In this document: positions 20,451 to 28,542 of the stretch, piece after piece
Numbering within the stretch: the first letter of the stretch is position 1
Layout: each line of letters opens with the position of its first letter
Assembly (NCBI GenBank): GCA_963849005.1
Contig: CAWKGC010000019.1
Coordinates: 310,001 to 374,000, forward strand
Direction: 5' to 3'
From: CAWKGC01 sp963849005
GTDB lineage: Bacteria; Pseudomonadota; Gammaproteobacteria; Burkholderiales; Usitatibacteraceae
Length of the DNA: 64,000 nt
Position numbers and translations under genes: made by a program
Notes under the pieces: model-generated
The model's input: only the letters and a program-made list of their open reading frames with translations
The model's database searches: none
What the model was told of the DNA's origin: nothing

Positions 20451-21605
20451 ATGCGCCCCTCCGACCCGCTCCTGCCCGCTCCATCGCCCGAGGCGCTCGC
20501 GCATTCGCAGCGCCTCTTCGAAGCCGTCGTCGCCGGGATTTCCTCGGGCGGCGGGTGGATCCCCTTTACCCGCTACCTCGAGCTCGCGCTCTACGCGCCG
20601 GGGCTCGGCTACTACGCGGCCGGCGCGCGCAAGTTCGGCGCCGAGGGAGATTTCGTCACTGCTCCCGAGATCTCGCCGCTGTTTGCCCGCCTGCTTGCGA
20701 GGCAGGTTGCGCAGGTCCTCGCGCTCGTGGGGGGCGACGTGCTGGAACTCGGCCCGGGATCCGGCGTGCTGGCAAGGGACCTTGCGGCGGAACTCGCGGT
20801 CCTGGGCGCATCGCCGCCTTGCTACCGATTGCTCGAAGTGAGTGCGGACCTGCGCGAACGCCAGCAATCCCTCCTCGCGGGCGCGGCGCAACGCTTCGAA
20901 TGGCTGGACCGGCTGCCGGAGAAGTTCACCGGGGTGGTGATCGCCAACGAAGTGCTCGACGTGGTGCCCTTCCACCTCGTCGCGAGGATCGGCGGCAAGT
21001 GGTTCGAGCGCGGCGTCGGGGTCGATGCCGGGGCGCTTGCATGGCGGGACCGCGCGCTGGGCGAGGGCGCTCTGCGCGATCGCGCGCGGCAGGCCTTCCC
21101 GCAAGGCGAGGGCGACTACCTGAGCGAGATCGGGCTTGCCGGCGAGGCGCTCGCGCAGACGCTGTGCGAACGCCTCGAGCGCGGGCTCGTGATCTTCATC
21201 GACTACGGTTTCGCCGCGCGCGAGTTCTACCATCCGCAGCGATCGGAGGGGACGCTGCGCTGCCACTATCGCCACCGATTCCACGGCGACCCCTTCCTCT
21301 ATCCCGGCCTGCAGGACATCACCGCCCACGTCGACTTTTCCGCCATCGCGGCCGCGGGCGAAATGGCGGGCGCGCAGGCCCTCGGCTTCTCCACGCAGGC
21401 CAATTTCCTGGTGTCCTGCGGGCTGGCTGAGCTGGTTGCCACGAGCGATCCGTCGCAGGCGGCCGCGCACCTCAAGCTGACGAACGCGTTGAACCGGCTG
21501 GTGAGCCCGGCGGAAATGGGCGAATTGTTCAAGGTCCTGGCGCTCGGCAAGGGCATCGCCGAGCCGCTTTCGGGCTTCCGCTCGGGACGTGCGCTACCGC
21601 TCTAG
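20451..21605 (+). CDS. MidA/NDUFAF7-family SAM-dependent methyltransferase
   Basis: 384 residues of the COG1565 family, protein arginine methyltransferases whose mitochondrial relative acts in complex I assembly. Features are PFTRYLELALYAPGLGYYA, GDFVTAPEISPLFARLLARQ (about 64-83), SAM motif LELGPGSGVLARDL (about 99-112), NEVLDVVPF (about 165-173) and GLQDITAHVDFSAIA (about 285). Length is typical. It is divergent from the pteridine reductase-like gene, and the 81-base gap between them must hold both promoters. Confidence 0.92.
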   Translation: MRPSDPLLPAPSPEALAHSQRLFEAVVAGISSGGGWIPFTRYLELALYAPGLGYYAAGARKFGAEGDFVTAPEISPLFARLLARQVAQVLALVGGDVLELGPGSGVLARDLAAELAVLGASPPCYRLLEVSADLRERQQSLLAGAAQRFEWLDRLPEKFTGVVIANEVLDVVPFHLVARIGGKWFERGVGVDAGALAWRDRALGEGALRDRARQAFPQGEGDYLSEIGLAGEALAQTLCERLERGLVIFIDYGFAAREFYHPQRSEGTLRCHYRHRFHGDPFLYPGLQDITAHVDFSAIAAAGEMAGAQALGFSTQANFLVSCGLAELVATSDPSQAAAHLKLTNALNRLVSPAEMGELFKVLALGKGIAEPLSGFRSGRALPL

Positions 21606-21614
21606 GCCGCGGAG

Positions 21615-21960
21615 GGCTGGCTGCGGTGGCGAGGCGGTTCCCTTCGACCCGGCGCCGACATGATTCTTTGTACCGCTCTGCCGGCCTCGTGAATCGGCCG
21701 GCTGAAGGCAGCATCGCGGCAAATCGCAAGGGCGAGGCGCCTCTCGAAGGGAACCGCCCCGCCCCCGCCTGCGCGTAAGGAGACAGCGCTTCGCGCCTCG
21801 CGCAGCGATGTCCGCGCGAGCCTCGGTGGAGCCCTCCCTTTTGAGAGGCGCATCGACACCAACAAGCACTGCGACGCTACATGAAGGACGCCCGATTCAC
21901 GAGGGCGTCAACTCGGTTTCAGCCAACGCACCGGCGCCGGGTCGAAAGGGAGGGCTTCGC
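21615..21960. repeat. modular dispersed repeat, copy 2
   Basis: This copy shares ordered blocks with 16982-17375 (GCGGTTCCCTTCGACCCGGC; CGCCTCTCGAAGGGAACCGC; GAGAGGCGC; ACGCCCGATTCACGAGGGCG; GGCGCCGGGTCGAAAGGGA). Sequence between the blocks differs, so block order is conserved more than spacer content. GACGCCC-gattcacga-GGGCGTC forms a small hairpin within it. With the 15-bp tandem repeat below it fills most of the 527-base gap before pntA; no gene is seen in the gap. Confidence 0.75.
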
Positions 21961-21963
21961 CGG

Positions 21964-22023
21964 GGCTCGCTTGCGCGTGGCTCGATTCGCCAGGGCTCGC
22001 TTCAGCGTGGCTCGCTTCGCCGG
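21964..22023. repeat. 15-bp imperfect tandem repeat, four units
   Basis: Units at 21964, 21979, 21994 and 22009 all begin GGCTCG and follow a GGCTCGCTTCRSCGT-like pattern. Period 15 keeps any reading frame open and would encode a degenerate pentapeptide (ARFAR, ARFSV, ARFAG), but nothing indicates that it is translated. It lies about 110 bases upstream of the pntA start. Confidence 0.7.
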
Positions 22024-22132
22024 AGCGGGCTTCGTCTGGGGCGTCACGCGGCGAAGGGAAGGTTGGTCAGCAAACGCCAGTCCGGTTAAACTGCGCTTCG
22101 ATTCCAATCGCAGCGACAAGAGGGAGGGGACC

Positions 22133-23257
22133 ATGCCGGTCCTGATCGCGATACCCAGGGAGACGGCGCCCGGAGAACGGCGCGTCGCCATCCACCCCGA
22201 AGTAGCCAAGAAGCTCGCGAAACTGGGCGCCACGGTGTTGGTGGAGAACGGCGCAGGCGCAAGTGCCGGCGTTGCCGACAAGGATCTGGTCGACGCGACG
22301 CTCGAATCCTCGGCGTCGGCGATGCTCGGCAAGGCCGACGTCATGTTCAAGGTCCAGGCGCCGACCGATGCGGAGATAGAGGCGATGAAGCCCGGCTCGG
22401 TGCTGGTTGCCTTCATGCAGCCGGGCAAGAACCCGGATCTCGTGAAAAAGCTCCTGGCGAAGAACATCACATCGCTTGCGGTGGAGTTGATCCCGCGCAT
22501 CACTCGCGCGCAAAGCATGGACGCGCTCTCCTCGCAGGCCGCGGTGGCCGGCTACCAGGTGGCCCTGATGGCAGCCCAGCTCTGCCCCAAGTTCTTCCCG
22601 ATGCTCACCTACGCGGCGGGAACGATCCGCCCCTCGAAGGTGCTGGTGATCGGTGCCGGTGTCGCGGGATTGCAGGCCATCGCCACGGCCAAGCGCCTGG
22701 GCGGCATGGTCTCCGCCTACGACGTGAGGAGCGCGGTGAAGGAACAGATCGAGTCGCTCGGCGCCAAGTTCGTGATGGCGGTGCAGGGCGCCGAAGGCAG
22801 CGGCGGCTACGCGCGCGAGCTGAACGAGGAAGAAAAGAAGCTGCAGGCAGAAGCGCTCGCCAAGGTGGTGGCGGATTCCGATGCGGTGATCTCCACCGCG
22901 GCGATTCCCGGCCGCCCCGCGCCCAAGATCATCACCGCGGCCATGGTCGAGAAGATGCGCGCGGGTTCGGTGATCGTCGACCTTGCCGCCGAGAGCGGCG
23001 GCAACTGCGAGCTGACCGAGCCGGGCAAGACGGTGGTGAAGCACGGCGTCACGATCCACGGACCGCTCAACATCGCCTCCGGAATGCCGTTCCACGCCAG
23101 CGAGATGTATGCGAAGAACCTGTTCAACCTCGTCTCGCCCTTCATCAAGGACGGGGTCCTCGCGCTCGATTTCGAGGACGACGTGATCAAGGGCTGCGTG
23201 TACACGAAGGACGGCCAGGTGATGCACGAGCCGTCGAAGAAAGCACTGGGGATCTGA
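22133..23257 (+). CDS. pntAA: proton-translocating NAD(P) transhydrogenase subunit alpha part 1
   Basis: 374-residue soluble domain I, which binds NAD(H) on the cytosolic side. It carries IPRETAPGERRVAIHPE at the start, the Rossmann motif VLVIGAGVAGLQAIATAKRLG (about 172-192), the mobile-loop region GYARELNEEEKKLQAEAL and DLAAESGGNCELT. Starting at the ATG 22133 gives the standard length; an AGGGAGGGG site precedes it. It is followed by pntAB after 2 bases and then pntB, the three-gene arrangement known from Rhodospirillum. The complex uses proton motive force to make NADPH from NADH. Confidence 0.95.
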   Translation: MPVLIAIPRETAPGERRVAIHPEVAKKLAKLGATVLVENGAGASAGVADKDLVDATLESSASAMLGKADVMFKVQAPTDAEIEAMKPGSVLVAFMQPGKNPDLVKKLLAKNITSLAVELIPRITRAQSMDALSSQAAVAGYQVALMAAQLCPKFFPMLTYAAGTIRPSKVLVIGAGVAGLQAIATAKRLGGMVSAYDVRSAVKEQIESLGAKFVMAVQGAEGSGGYARELNEEEKKLQAEALAKVVADSDAVISTAAIPGRPAPKIITAAMVEKMRAGSVIVDLAAESGGNCELTEPGKTVVKHGVTIHGPLNIASGMPFHASEMYAKNLFNLVSPFIKDGVLALDFEDDVIKGCVYTKDGQVMHEPSKKALGI

Positions 23258-23259
23258 CC

Positions 23260-23565
23260 ATGATCGACTTCAACCCGCTGTACGTCTTCCTGCTCGCCGC
23301 CTTCACCGGCTACGAGGTGATCTCCCGCGTGCCGGTGATCCTGCATACGCCGCTGATGTCGGGATCGAACTTCGTGCACGGCATCGTGCTGGTCGGCGCC
23401 ATGGTCGCGCTCGGCAGGGCGACCACCAACCTCGAGCTCGCGATCGGCTTCTTCGCGGTCGCGCTGGGCGCGATGAACGCGGTGGGCGGCTATGTCGTGA
23501 CCGAACGCATGCTCGGCATGTTCAAGAAGTCCGACAAGAAGCCCGGCGCGAAGGACGCGAAATGA
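23260..23565 (+). CDS. pntAB: NAD(P) transhydrogenase subunit alpha part 2
   Basis: 101-residue membrane subunit (domain II part) with three predicted helices (about 5-25, 33-58, 60-85). It has FLLAAFTGYEVISRVP, then LMSGSNFVHGIVLVGA, and a basic C-terminal tail (KKSDKKPGAKDAK). It starts 2 bases after pntAA and overlaps pntB by ATGA. Confidence 0.93.
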   Translation: MIDFNPLYVFLLAAFTGYEVISRVPVILHTPLMSGSNFVHGIVLVGAMVALGRATTNLELAIGFFAVALGAMNAVGGYVVTERMLGMFKKSDKKPGAKDAK

Positions 23566-25002
23566 GCACCAACGTCCTCATGAACCTGGTCAACACCAGC
23601 TACTTCGTCTGCGCCCTGCTGTTCATCCTGGGACTCAAGCGCATGAGCTCGCCGCTCACGGCGCAAGGCGGCATCGTCATGGCCGGCTGGGGCATGCTGG
23701 TCGGCACGCTTGCGACCTTCGCGCATCCCGAGATCCTCAAGGCCGGCAACCATGCGCTCATCTACGGCCTGATGGTCGGCGGGCATCGCGCTGGGCGGCG
23801 GCATCGCGTGGGTATCGGGCAAGAAGGTCGCCATGACCGACATGCCGCAGATGATCGCGATCTACAACGGCATGGGCGGCGGCGCGGCGGCGGCGATCGC
23901 GGCCATCGAGTTGCTCAAGGTCGCGGCGGTCGCGCCGGGCATGCCCACGGCGTCTGGCGCCGAACACTCGACCTTCATCATCGCGCTTGCCGTGACGGGC
24001 GCGCTGATCGGCTCGGTGTCGTTCTCGGGGAGCGCCATCGCGTTCGCCAAGCTGCAGGGCCTGATGGACAAGACCTTTGCGCTGCCGGGGCACCATTTCG
24101 TCAGCTTCGCCACGCTCATCGCCGCGGTCCTGCTCGGCGCCTACCTCGTCATGGAGCCGCACGGCAACGTGAACCTGGTGATCGTCTTCTTCGTGCTCGC
24201 GATCCTCTACGGCATCCTCATGACGCTGCCGATCGGCGGCGCGGACATGCCGGTGATCATCTCGCTCTACAACGCCTTCACCGGGCTCGCCGTGGGCCTT
24301 GAGGGCTTCGTGCTGAACAACTCCGCGATGATCGTGGCCGGCATCGTCGTCGGTTCCGCCGGCACCCTGCTCACGCAGTTGATGGCCAAGGCGATGAACC
24401 GCCCGATCACCAAGCTGCTCACGCCGCCGACCAAGCAGGCGGCCTCCACCGAGGCGGTGGTGGGCTCGCAGAAGCCGATCGAGGCGAACGACGTGGCCGC
24501 GCTCATGGCCTACGCGCAGAAAGTGGTCATCATTCCCGGCTACGGCATGGCGGTGGCGCAGGCGCAGCACAAGGTCTGGGAACTCGCCAAGCTGCTGAAG
24601 GAGCGGGATATCGAGGTCAAGTTCGCGATCCACCCGGTGGCCGGGCGCATGCCGGGGCACATGAACGTGCTGCTCGCGGAAGCGGGCGTGCCTTACGACA
24701 TGATCTTCGACATCGAGGAGATCAACGACGACTTCAAGAACACCGACGTGGCGTTCGTGATCGGCGCCAACGACGTGGTGAATCCCGCGGCGCGCACCGA
24801 CAAGTCGAGCCCGATCTACGGCATGCCGATCCTGAATGCCGACTACGCCAAGAATTGCATCGTCAACAAGCGCGGCAAGGGCTCTGGCTTCTCGGGCATC
24901 GAGAACCTGCTCTTCTACAAGGACAACACGCGCATGTACTACGGCGGCGGGCAGGAAGCGGTGGCGAAGCTGGTCACCGAACTCAAGGCGCTCGCCGACT
25001 GA
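23562..25002 (+). pseudogene. pntB: NAD(P) transhydrogenase subunit beta PntB, single frameshift (probable sequencing error)
   Basis: Membrane domain II plus NADP(H)-binding domain III of the transhydrogenase. The first ~72 codons (NTSYFVCALLFILGLKRMSS, HALIYGLMVGG) are in one frame. An extra G in a G run at about 23778-23781 shifts the frame, and the expected IALGGGIAWVSGKKVAMTDM continues in the next frame to the TGA at 25000-25002. Domain III is intact: VVIIPGYGMAVAQAQHKVWE, HPVAGRMPGHMNVLLAEA, VIGANDVVNPAA and the terminal FYKDNTRMYYGGGQEAV. The rebuilt protein is about 479 residues, close to the usual length. The gene is likely functional in the organism. Confidence 0.9.
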
Positions 25003-25595
25003 ACAGGGTTGCCGCAGCCGCTGTTGTGGCGGCAGTCGCCTTCGGCGGCTGGCATGCCTGGCGCGCGCGCGCTGTGCATCACGTTCCGGGCATCGCCGTG
25101 GCGCCGGACGCCCCGAGGCAATTCGAACCGCTCGCCCAGGGCGAATTCGTGTTCCGCGAGCATCGCCTGAAGCCGCTCCAGTCCTACGAGATCAGGGCCC
25201 GCGTGGCGTCGCGCGAGGATTACCGCCTCGACCGTGGCGCCGAGCTCGCGCCCACCGACCTCGCGGTGGTCTGGGGCCCGATGTCCGACGAGGCGGTGCT
25301 TTCGAGATACAGCATCACGCAGGGCGGTCGCTGGTATCACTGGCGCAGCGAGAGCGAACCCGTTCCCCGTGACCTGGTGATCGCGAACTCCGCCAACATG
25401 CACATGATCCCGGCCAACGAGACGGTGGCGAAACGGCTTGCCTCGGTGCGCCCGGGGCAGTTGATCCGGGCCAGCGGCAGCCTGGTCGAGGCGCGCGGCA
25501 AGGACGGCTTCGCCTGGCGCAGCTCGCTTTCGCGCACCGATACCGGGGACGGTTCATGCGAGTTGATGTTCGTGGAGGAGCTCGACGTCTTCTAG
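24999..25595 (+). CDS. unrecognised membrane-anchored protein
   Basis: About 198 residues if started at a CTG (24999) overlapping the pntB stop as CTGA; a GTG at 25026 is the alternative. The CTG start gives a natural N-terminus, MNRVAAAAVVAAVAFGGWHA, as an uncleaved membrane anchor. The rest is periplasmic-like: EFVFREHRLKPLQSYEIRARV, a TDLAVVWGPMSDEAVL segment, YSITQGGRWYHWRSE and IANSANMHMIPANE. The WGPMSD...Q..RWY..R pattern recurs in uncharacterised proteobacterial proteins; no function can be given. It may be co-transcribed with the pnt genes. Confidence 0.7.
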   Translation: MNRVAAAAVVAAVAFGGWHAWRARAVHHVPGIAVAPDAPRQFEPLAQGEFVFREHRLKPLQSYEIRARVASREDYRLDRGAELAPTDLAVVWGPMSDEAVLSRYSITQGGRWYHWRSESEPVPRDLVIANSANMHMIPANETVAKRLASVRPGQLIRASGSLVEARGKDGFAWRSSLSRTDTGDGSCELMFVEELDVF

Positions 25596-25719
25596 CGCCG
25601 TTGCAACCCGCCGCGCGGATTCTTTGACCCGTGGCTCTTGCCATGTTGAAATGCCCGGGATTTGTCATCGCGCCGCTTCCGCACCGGAGGCCGGCACAAC
25701 CAGAAAGAGGAGAAGCAAC

Positions 25720-26688
25720 ATGAAGAGAGTTCTCGCGGCGCTGGTCGGCGCGGTGGCCGCATTCGGCCTCGCGGCCGCCCACGCGCAGGAAAAGAAGACC
25801 CGCATTTCCATCGGCACCGGCGGCACCAGCGGCGTCTACTATCCGCTCGGCGGCGGCCTCGCCGCGATCCTGTCCAAGTACGTTCCCGGCGTCGATGCCA
25901 CCGCGGAGGTGACCGGCGGCTCGGTGGCGAACCTGCAGCTGATGGGCACGGGCAAGTCCGAACTGGGCTTCACGATGGCGGACACCGCCTGGGACGCCTA
26001 CAACGGGCTGGAGAAGTTCAAGGACAAGAAGGTCGGCGTGCGCACGCTGGCGGTCTTTTACCCCAACCGCATGCAGGTGGTCACGGTCGAGGGCCGCGGC
26101 ATCGAGAAGATGGCCGACTTGAAGGGCAAGCGGATTTCGACCGGCTCGCCCGGGTCTGGCACGGAAGTCATGTCGCTTCGCCTGCTGCAGGCGTTTGGCA
26201 TCGACCCGGAGAAGGATGTCACCCGCGAGCGCCTGTCGGTCGGCGAGTCCGTCAATGCCATCAAGGACAAGAAGATCGATGCGCTGATGTGGGTGGGCGG
26301 CGTGCCCACCCCCGGCCTCACCGACCTGGCCGCGACGCCGGGCACGAAGATCAAGCTCATCAGCCATGGCGACGGGGCGGAGGGGATGCGCAAGGAATAC
26401 GGCCCGATCTACGTGAAGAACCGCATTCTCGCCAATGCCTACCCGGGCGAAGACAAGGAGACCACCAACGTCGACGTCTGGAACCTGCTGGTGGTGCCCG
26501 AGAACGCCGACGAGAACACCGTCTACCAGGTCACCAAGACGCTCTTCGAGAAGAAGGAGGAACTGGTGCGGGTGCACAAGGACGCGAGCTTCCTCGCGCT
26601 GGAGAACCAGATGACGGGCGCCTCGCCCATCCCGTTCCATCCGGGAGCGCTGCGCTACTTCAAGGAAAAGGGGCTCAAGGTCAATTGA
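25720..26688 (+). CDS. TAXI-family TRAP transporter solute-binding protein
   Basis: 322-residue periplasmic receptor with a signal peptide (MKRVLAALVGAVAAFGLAAAHA). Mature features are ISIGTGGTSGVYYPLGGGLA, the TAXI hallmark, and ADLKGKRISTGSPGSGTEVMSLRLL. TAXI receptors deliver substrates to a fused TRAP membrane subunit, often glutamate or other organic acids; no membrane partner is encoded here, so it is an orphan. An AGAGGAGAAG ribosome-binding region precedes the ATG and a strong terminator follows, so it appears to be monocistronic. Confidence 0.92.
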   Translation: MKRVLAALVGAVAAFGLAAAHAQEKKTRISIGTGGTSGVYYPLGGGLAAILSKYVPGVDATAEVTGGSVANLQLMGTGKSELGFTMADTAWDAYNGLEKFKDKKVGVRTLAVFYPNRMQVVTVEGRGIEKMADLKGKRISTGSPGSGTEVMSLRLLQAFGIDPEKDVTRERLSVGESVNAIKDKKIDALMWVGGVPTPGLTDLAATPGTKIKLISHGDGAEGMRKEYGPIYVKNRILANAYPGEDKETTNVDVWNLLVVPENADENTVYQVTKTLFEKKEELVRVHKDASFLALENQMTGASPIPFHPGALRYFKEKGLKVN

Positions 26689-26732
26689 CCCGATTTCGCT
26701 CCCCCGGCCCGGGCCGGGGGCACGCCCGGAAA

Positions 26733-26758
26733 GGCCCGCTACGGCGGGCCTTTTCCTT
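26733..26758 (+). terminator. intrinsic terminator after the TAXI receptor gene
   Basis: The hairpin pairs GGCCCGC (26733-26739) with GCGGGCC (26744-26750) across a short loop and is followed by TTTTCCTTT. Confidence 0.85.
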
Positions 26759-26815
26759 TGCCTGCGCACGCCCAAATCCTTGATTTCGCAGGATTCCGCG
26801 GCCTGCAAGCTTTTA

Positions 26816-26896
26816 TGCTGCACTGCAAAATAATTTGCCCAAACCTCTTGACTTCCCGGTTGAAATGCCTAAAATAGGTTCTTGTGCAGTGCAGCA
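26816..26896 (+). promoter_or_regulatory. phasin promoter with paired inverted operator sites (PhaR-like)
   Basis: -35 TTGACT (26848-26853) and -10 TAAAAT (26870-26875) are spaced by 16 bp; the start would be near 26882. TGCTGCACTGCA (26816-26827) lies upstream of the -35, and its exact reverse complement TGCAGTGCAGCA (26885-26896) lies just after the start site. A pair of sites flanking the promoter fits repression with looping. PhaR, the PHA-granule regulator, is known to control phasin genes, which is why it is proposed; the protein is not encoded in this window. Confidence 0.6.
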
Positions 26897-26958
26897 TTTC
26901 TTCCGGGAACGCGGCACGGCAAAGCCCAATTCACCAATCGCCGGAAACAGGAGATCAC

Positions 26959-27519
26959 ATGTTCAAGATCGAACAATTCAACTTCTCGAATGAAGCCGCC
27001 GTCAACCAGTTCAACCATTTCGCCGAGCTTTCGCTGGCCAACGTCGAGAAGTTCGCTGCACTCGGCCTCGGCATCACGCGCGAGACCGTCGACCAGGCGA
27101 CCAAGCACGCCGCGGCCCTTTCGTCCGCCAAGGACGTGCATGAAGTCCTCGCCCTCAATTCCGCTGCACTGGAGCCGGTCATGAAGCGTGCCTATGCCTA
27201 CTCGCGCACCATGTACGATGCCGTCGCCGAAACCAACGGCGAAGTGAAGTCCGTGTTCGAGCGCCAGGTCGCCGACCTGAACAAGAACGCGATGTCCTCG
27301 CTGGAAGAGTCCTTCAAGTACGCGCCGGCCGGCTCCGAAACCGCCATCGGCGGCGTGAAGCAGTTCATGGCCGCCGCGCAGGGCGCCTACGCCAACATGG
27401 CTGCGATCAACCAGCAGATCGTCGACACGGTCGAGAAGACCGTCGAAGGCAACGTCGTCGCCGCCAAGCGCGCGACCGCGAAGCCCAAGGCCAAGACTGC
27501 CAAGTCCCGCCGCAAGTAA
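26959..27519 (+). CDS. phasin family protein (PHA granule-associated)
   Basis: 186-residue, almost entirely helical, amphipathic protein of the phasin family that coats polyhydroxyalkanoate granules. It begins MFKIEQFNFSNEAAVNQFNH after a CAGGAGA site, with the family region LANVEKFAALGLGITRE (about 30-46) and VKQFMAAAQGAYANMAAIN (about 138-156). The C-terminus is a Lys/Ala-rich tail (TAKPKAKTAKSRRK), as in PhaP-type phasins that can bind nucleic acid. No other pha gene is in the window. It is flanked by its own promoter and terminator. Confidence 0.92.
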   Translation: MFKIEQFNFSNEAAVNQFNHFAELSLANVEKFAALGLGITRETVDQATKHAAALSSAKDVHEVLALNSAALEPVMKRAYAYSRTMYDAVAETNGEVKSVFERQVADLNKNAMSSLEESFKYAPAGSETAIGGVKQFMAAAQGAYANMAAINQQIVDTVEKTVEGNVVAAKRATAKPKAKTAKSRRK

Positions 27520-27544
27520 GGCTTACCCGTCCCCCCAGGACGCG

Positions 27545-27578
27545 GGCCCCCGGTGATGAACCGGGGGCCTTTTCTTTT
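27545..27578 (+). terminator. intrinsic terminator after phasin gene
   Basis: A GGCCCCCGG stem pairs with CCGGGGGCC across TGATGAA and is followed by TTTTCTTTT. Confidence 0.9.
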
Positions 27579-27591
27579 CCGGCCGTGCGGG

Positions 27592-28518
27592 CTAGCCGAG
27601 CTGCGAGTTCATGTGCCGCAGGCGTTCCGCTATGGCGCGCAGCATCGCCATGGCAATCGCCGGATGCTGCCGGACCGCTTCCAGCAACGACGCGCGATCC
27701 ACCGCCAGCAGCTCGCACCATTGCTCCGCGGTGGCGCTTGCGGTGCGGGGCGACTGGTCGACCAGCGCCATCTCGCCGAAGCAGCCGCCCGGGCCGACCG
27801 ACTCGACAACGTTCCCGCCGAAGTTAATCGTTACGCGGCCTTCCTTCACGATGTACATGACGATGCCGGCCTGGCCTTCGCGCATGATGGCGTCGTCCTG
27901 CTGGTAACGGGTGATGGCGGGACGGGCAAGCGCGCTCTCGAGCTTTTCCAATAGCGCGGGGTCGAACACCTGGATGTCCTCGCGGCGCGCGATGGCGGCC
28001 TTGCGCATCAGCAAGCGCGCGCCGACGAAGCGCAGGCGGTCGAACATCACGCTCATCAGCATCAGAGCGAATTCCGGCGTGGCGGCGAACGCGGCGCGCA
28101 TCTCGTCCTCGCTCAGCGAATGCAGCGCGCAGTCGCTTTTTGCCGTGGCGGTCGCGGAACGCGGGCGGCCGGTGATCACCGCCATTTCGCCGAAAACCTC
28201 CTGCGGCCTTACCGTGTCGAGCGGCTTGCCGCCGATGCTGAGCGCCACTTCTCCCTCGGCGAGGAAGTAGACGCGGCTCGCCGAACGCCGCGAGAACAGG
28301 CCGCCGGAGGACGCCTTCTGGTCCTCGGCGAAGATCACCTGGCCGGCGGCGAAGCGCTCCGGCTTTCCCGTGGACTGGAACAGGCGCGCCGCAACCGACG
28401 CGTTGTAATAGCGGCTGCTCGCGGCCTTGAACGGGGCGGACGCCGCCGCCGGCGCCGGTGCCGGGGGCGGCGCGGCGGGGGGCTTGCCGGTGAAGTCCAT
28501 GTCTTCCATTGCCGCCAT
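27592..28518 (-). CDS. protein with two cyclic nucleotide-binding domains
   Basis: 308 residues. After a Pro/Ala-rich N-terminus (about 10-35) there are two cupin-like cNMP-binding domains, about 50-165 and 195-300. Each shows the phosphate-binding cassette pattern: FGEMAVITGRPRSATATA in the first and FGEMALVDQSPRTASATA in the second. No helix-turn-helix or catalytic domain is present, so it is not a classic Crp regulator; it could be a cAMP or cyclic-di-nucleotide sensing subunit. Starts at Met1 or Met4 are possible. It is convergent with the phasin gene and follows cca. Confidence 0.85.
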   Translation of the reverse strand: MAAMEDMDFTGKPPAAPPPAPAPAAASAPFKAASSRYYNASVAARLFQSTGKPERFAAGQVIFAEDQKASSGGLFSRRSASRVYFLAEGEVALSIGGKPLDTVRPQEVFGEMAVITGRPRSATATAKSDCALHSLSEDEMRAAFAATPEFALMLMSVMFDRLRFVGARLLMRKAAIARREDIQVFDPALLEKLESALARPAITRYQQDDAIMREGQAGIVMYIVKEGRVTINFGGNVVESVGPGGCFGEMALVDQSPRTASATAEQWCELLAVDRASLLEAVRQHPAIAMAMLRAIAERLRHMNSQLG

Positions 28519-28542
28519 TCTAGTCCGTCGCGGGCGGCGTGA

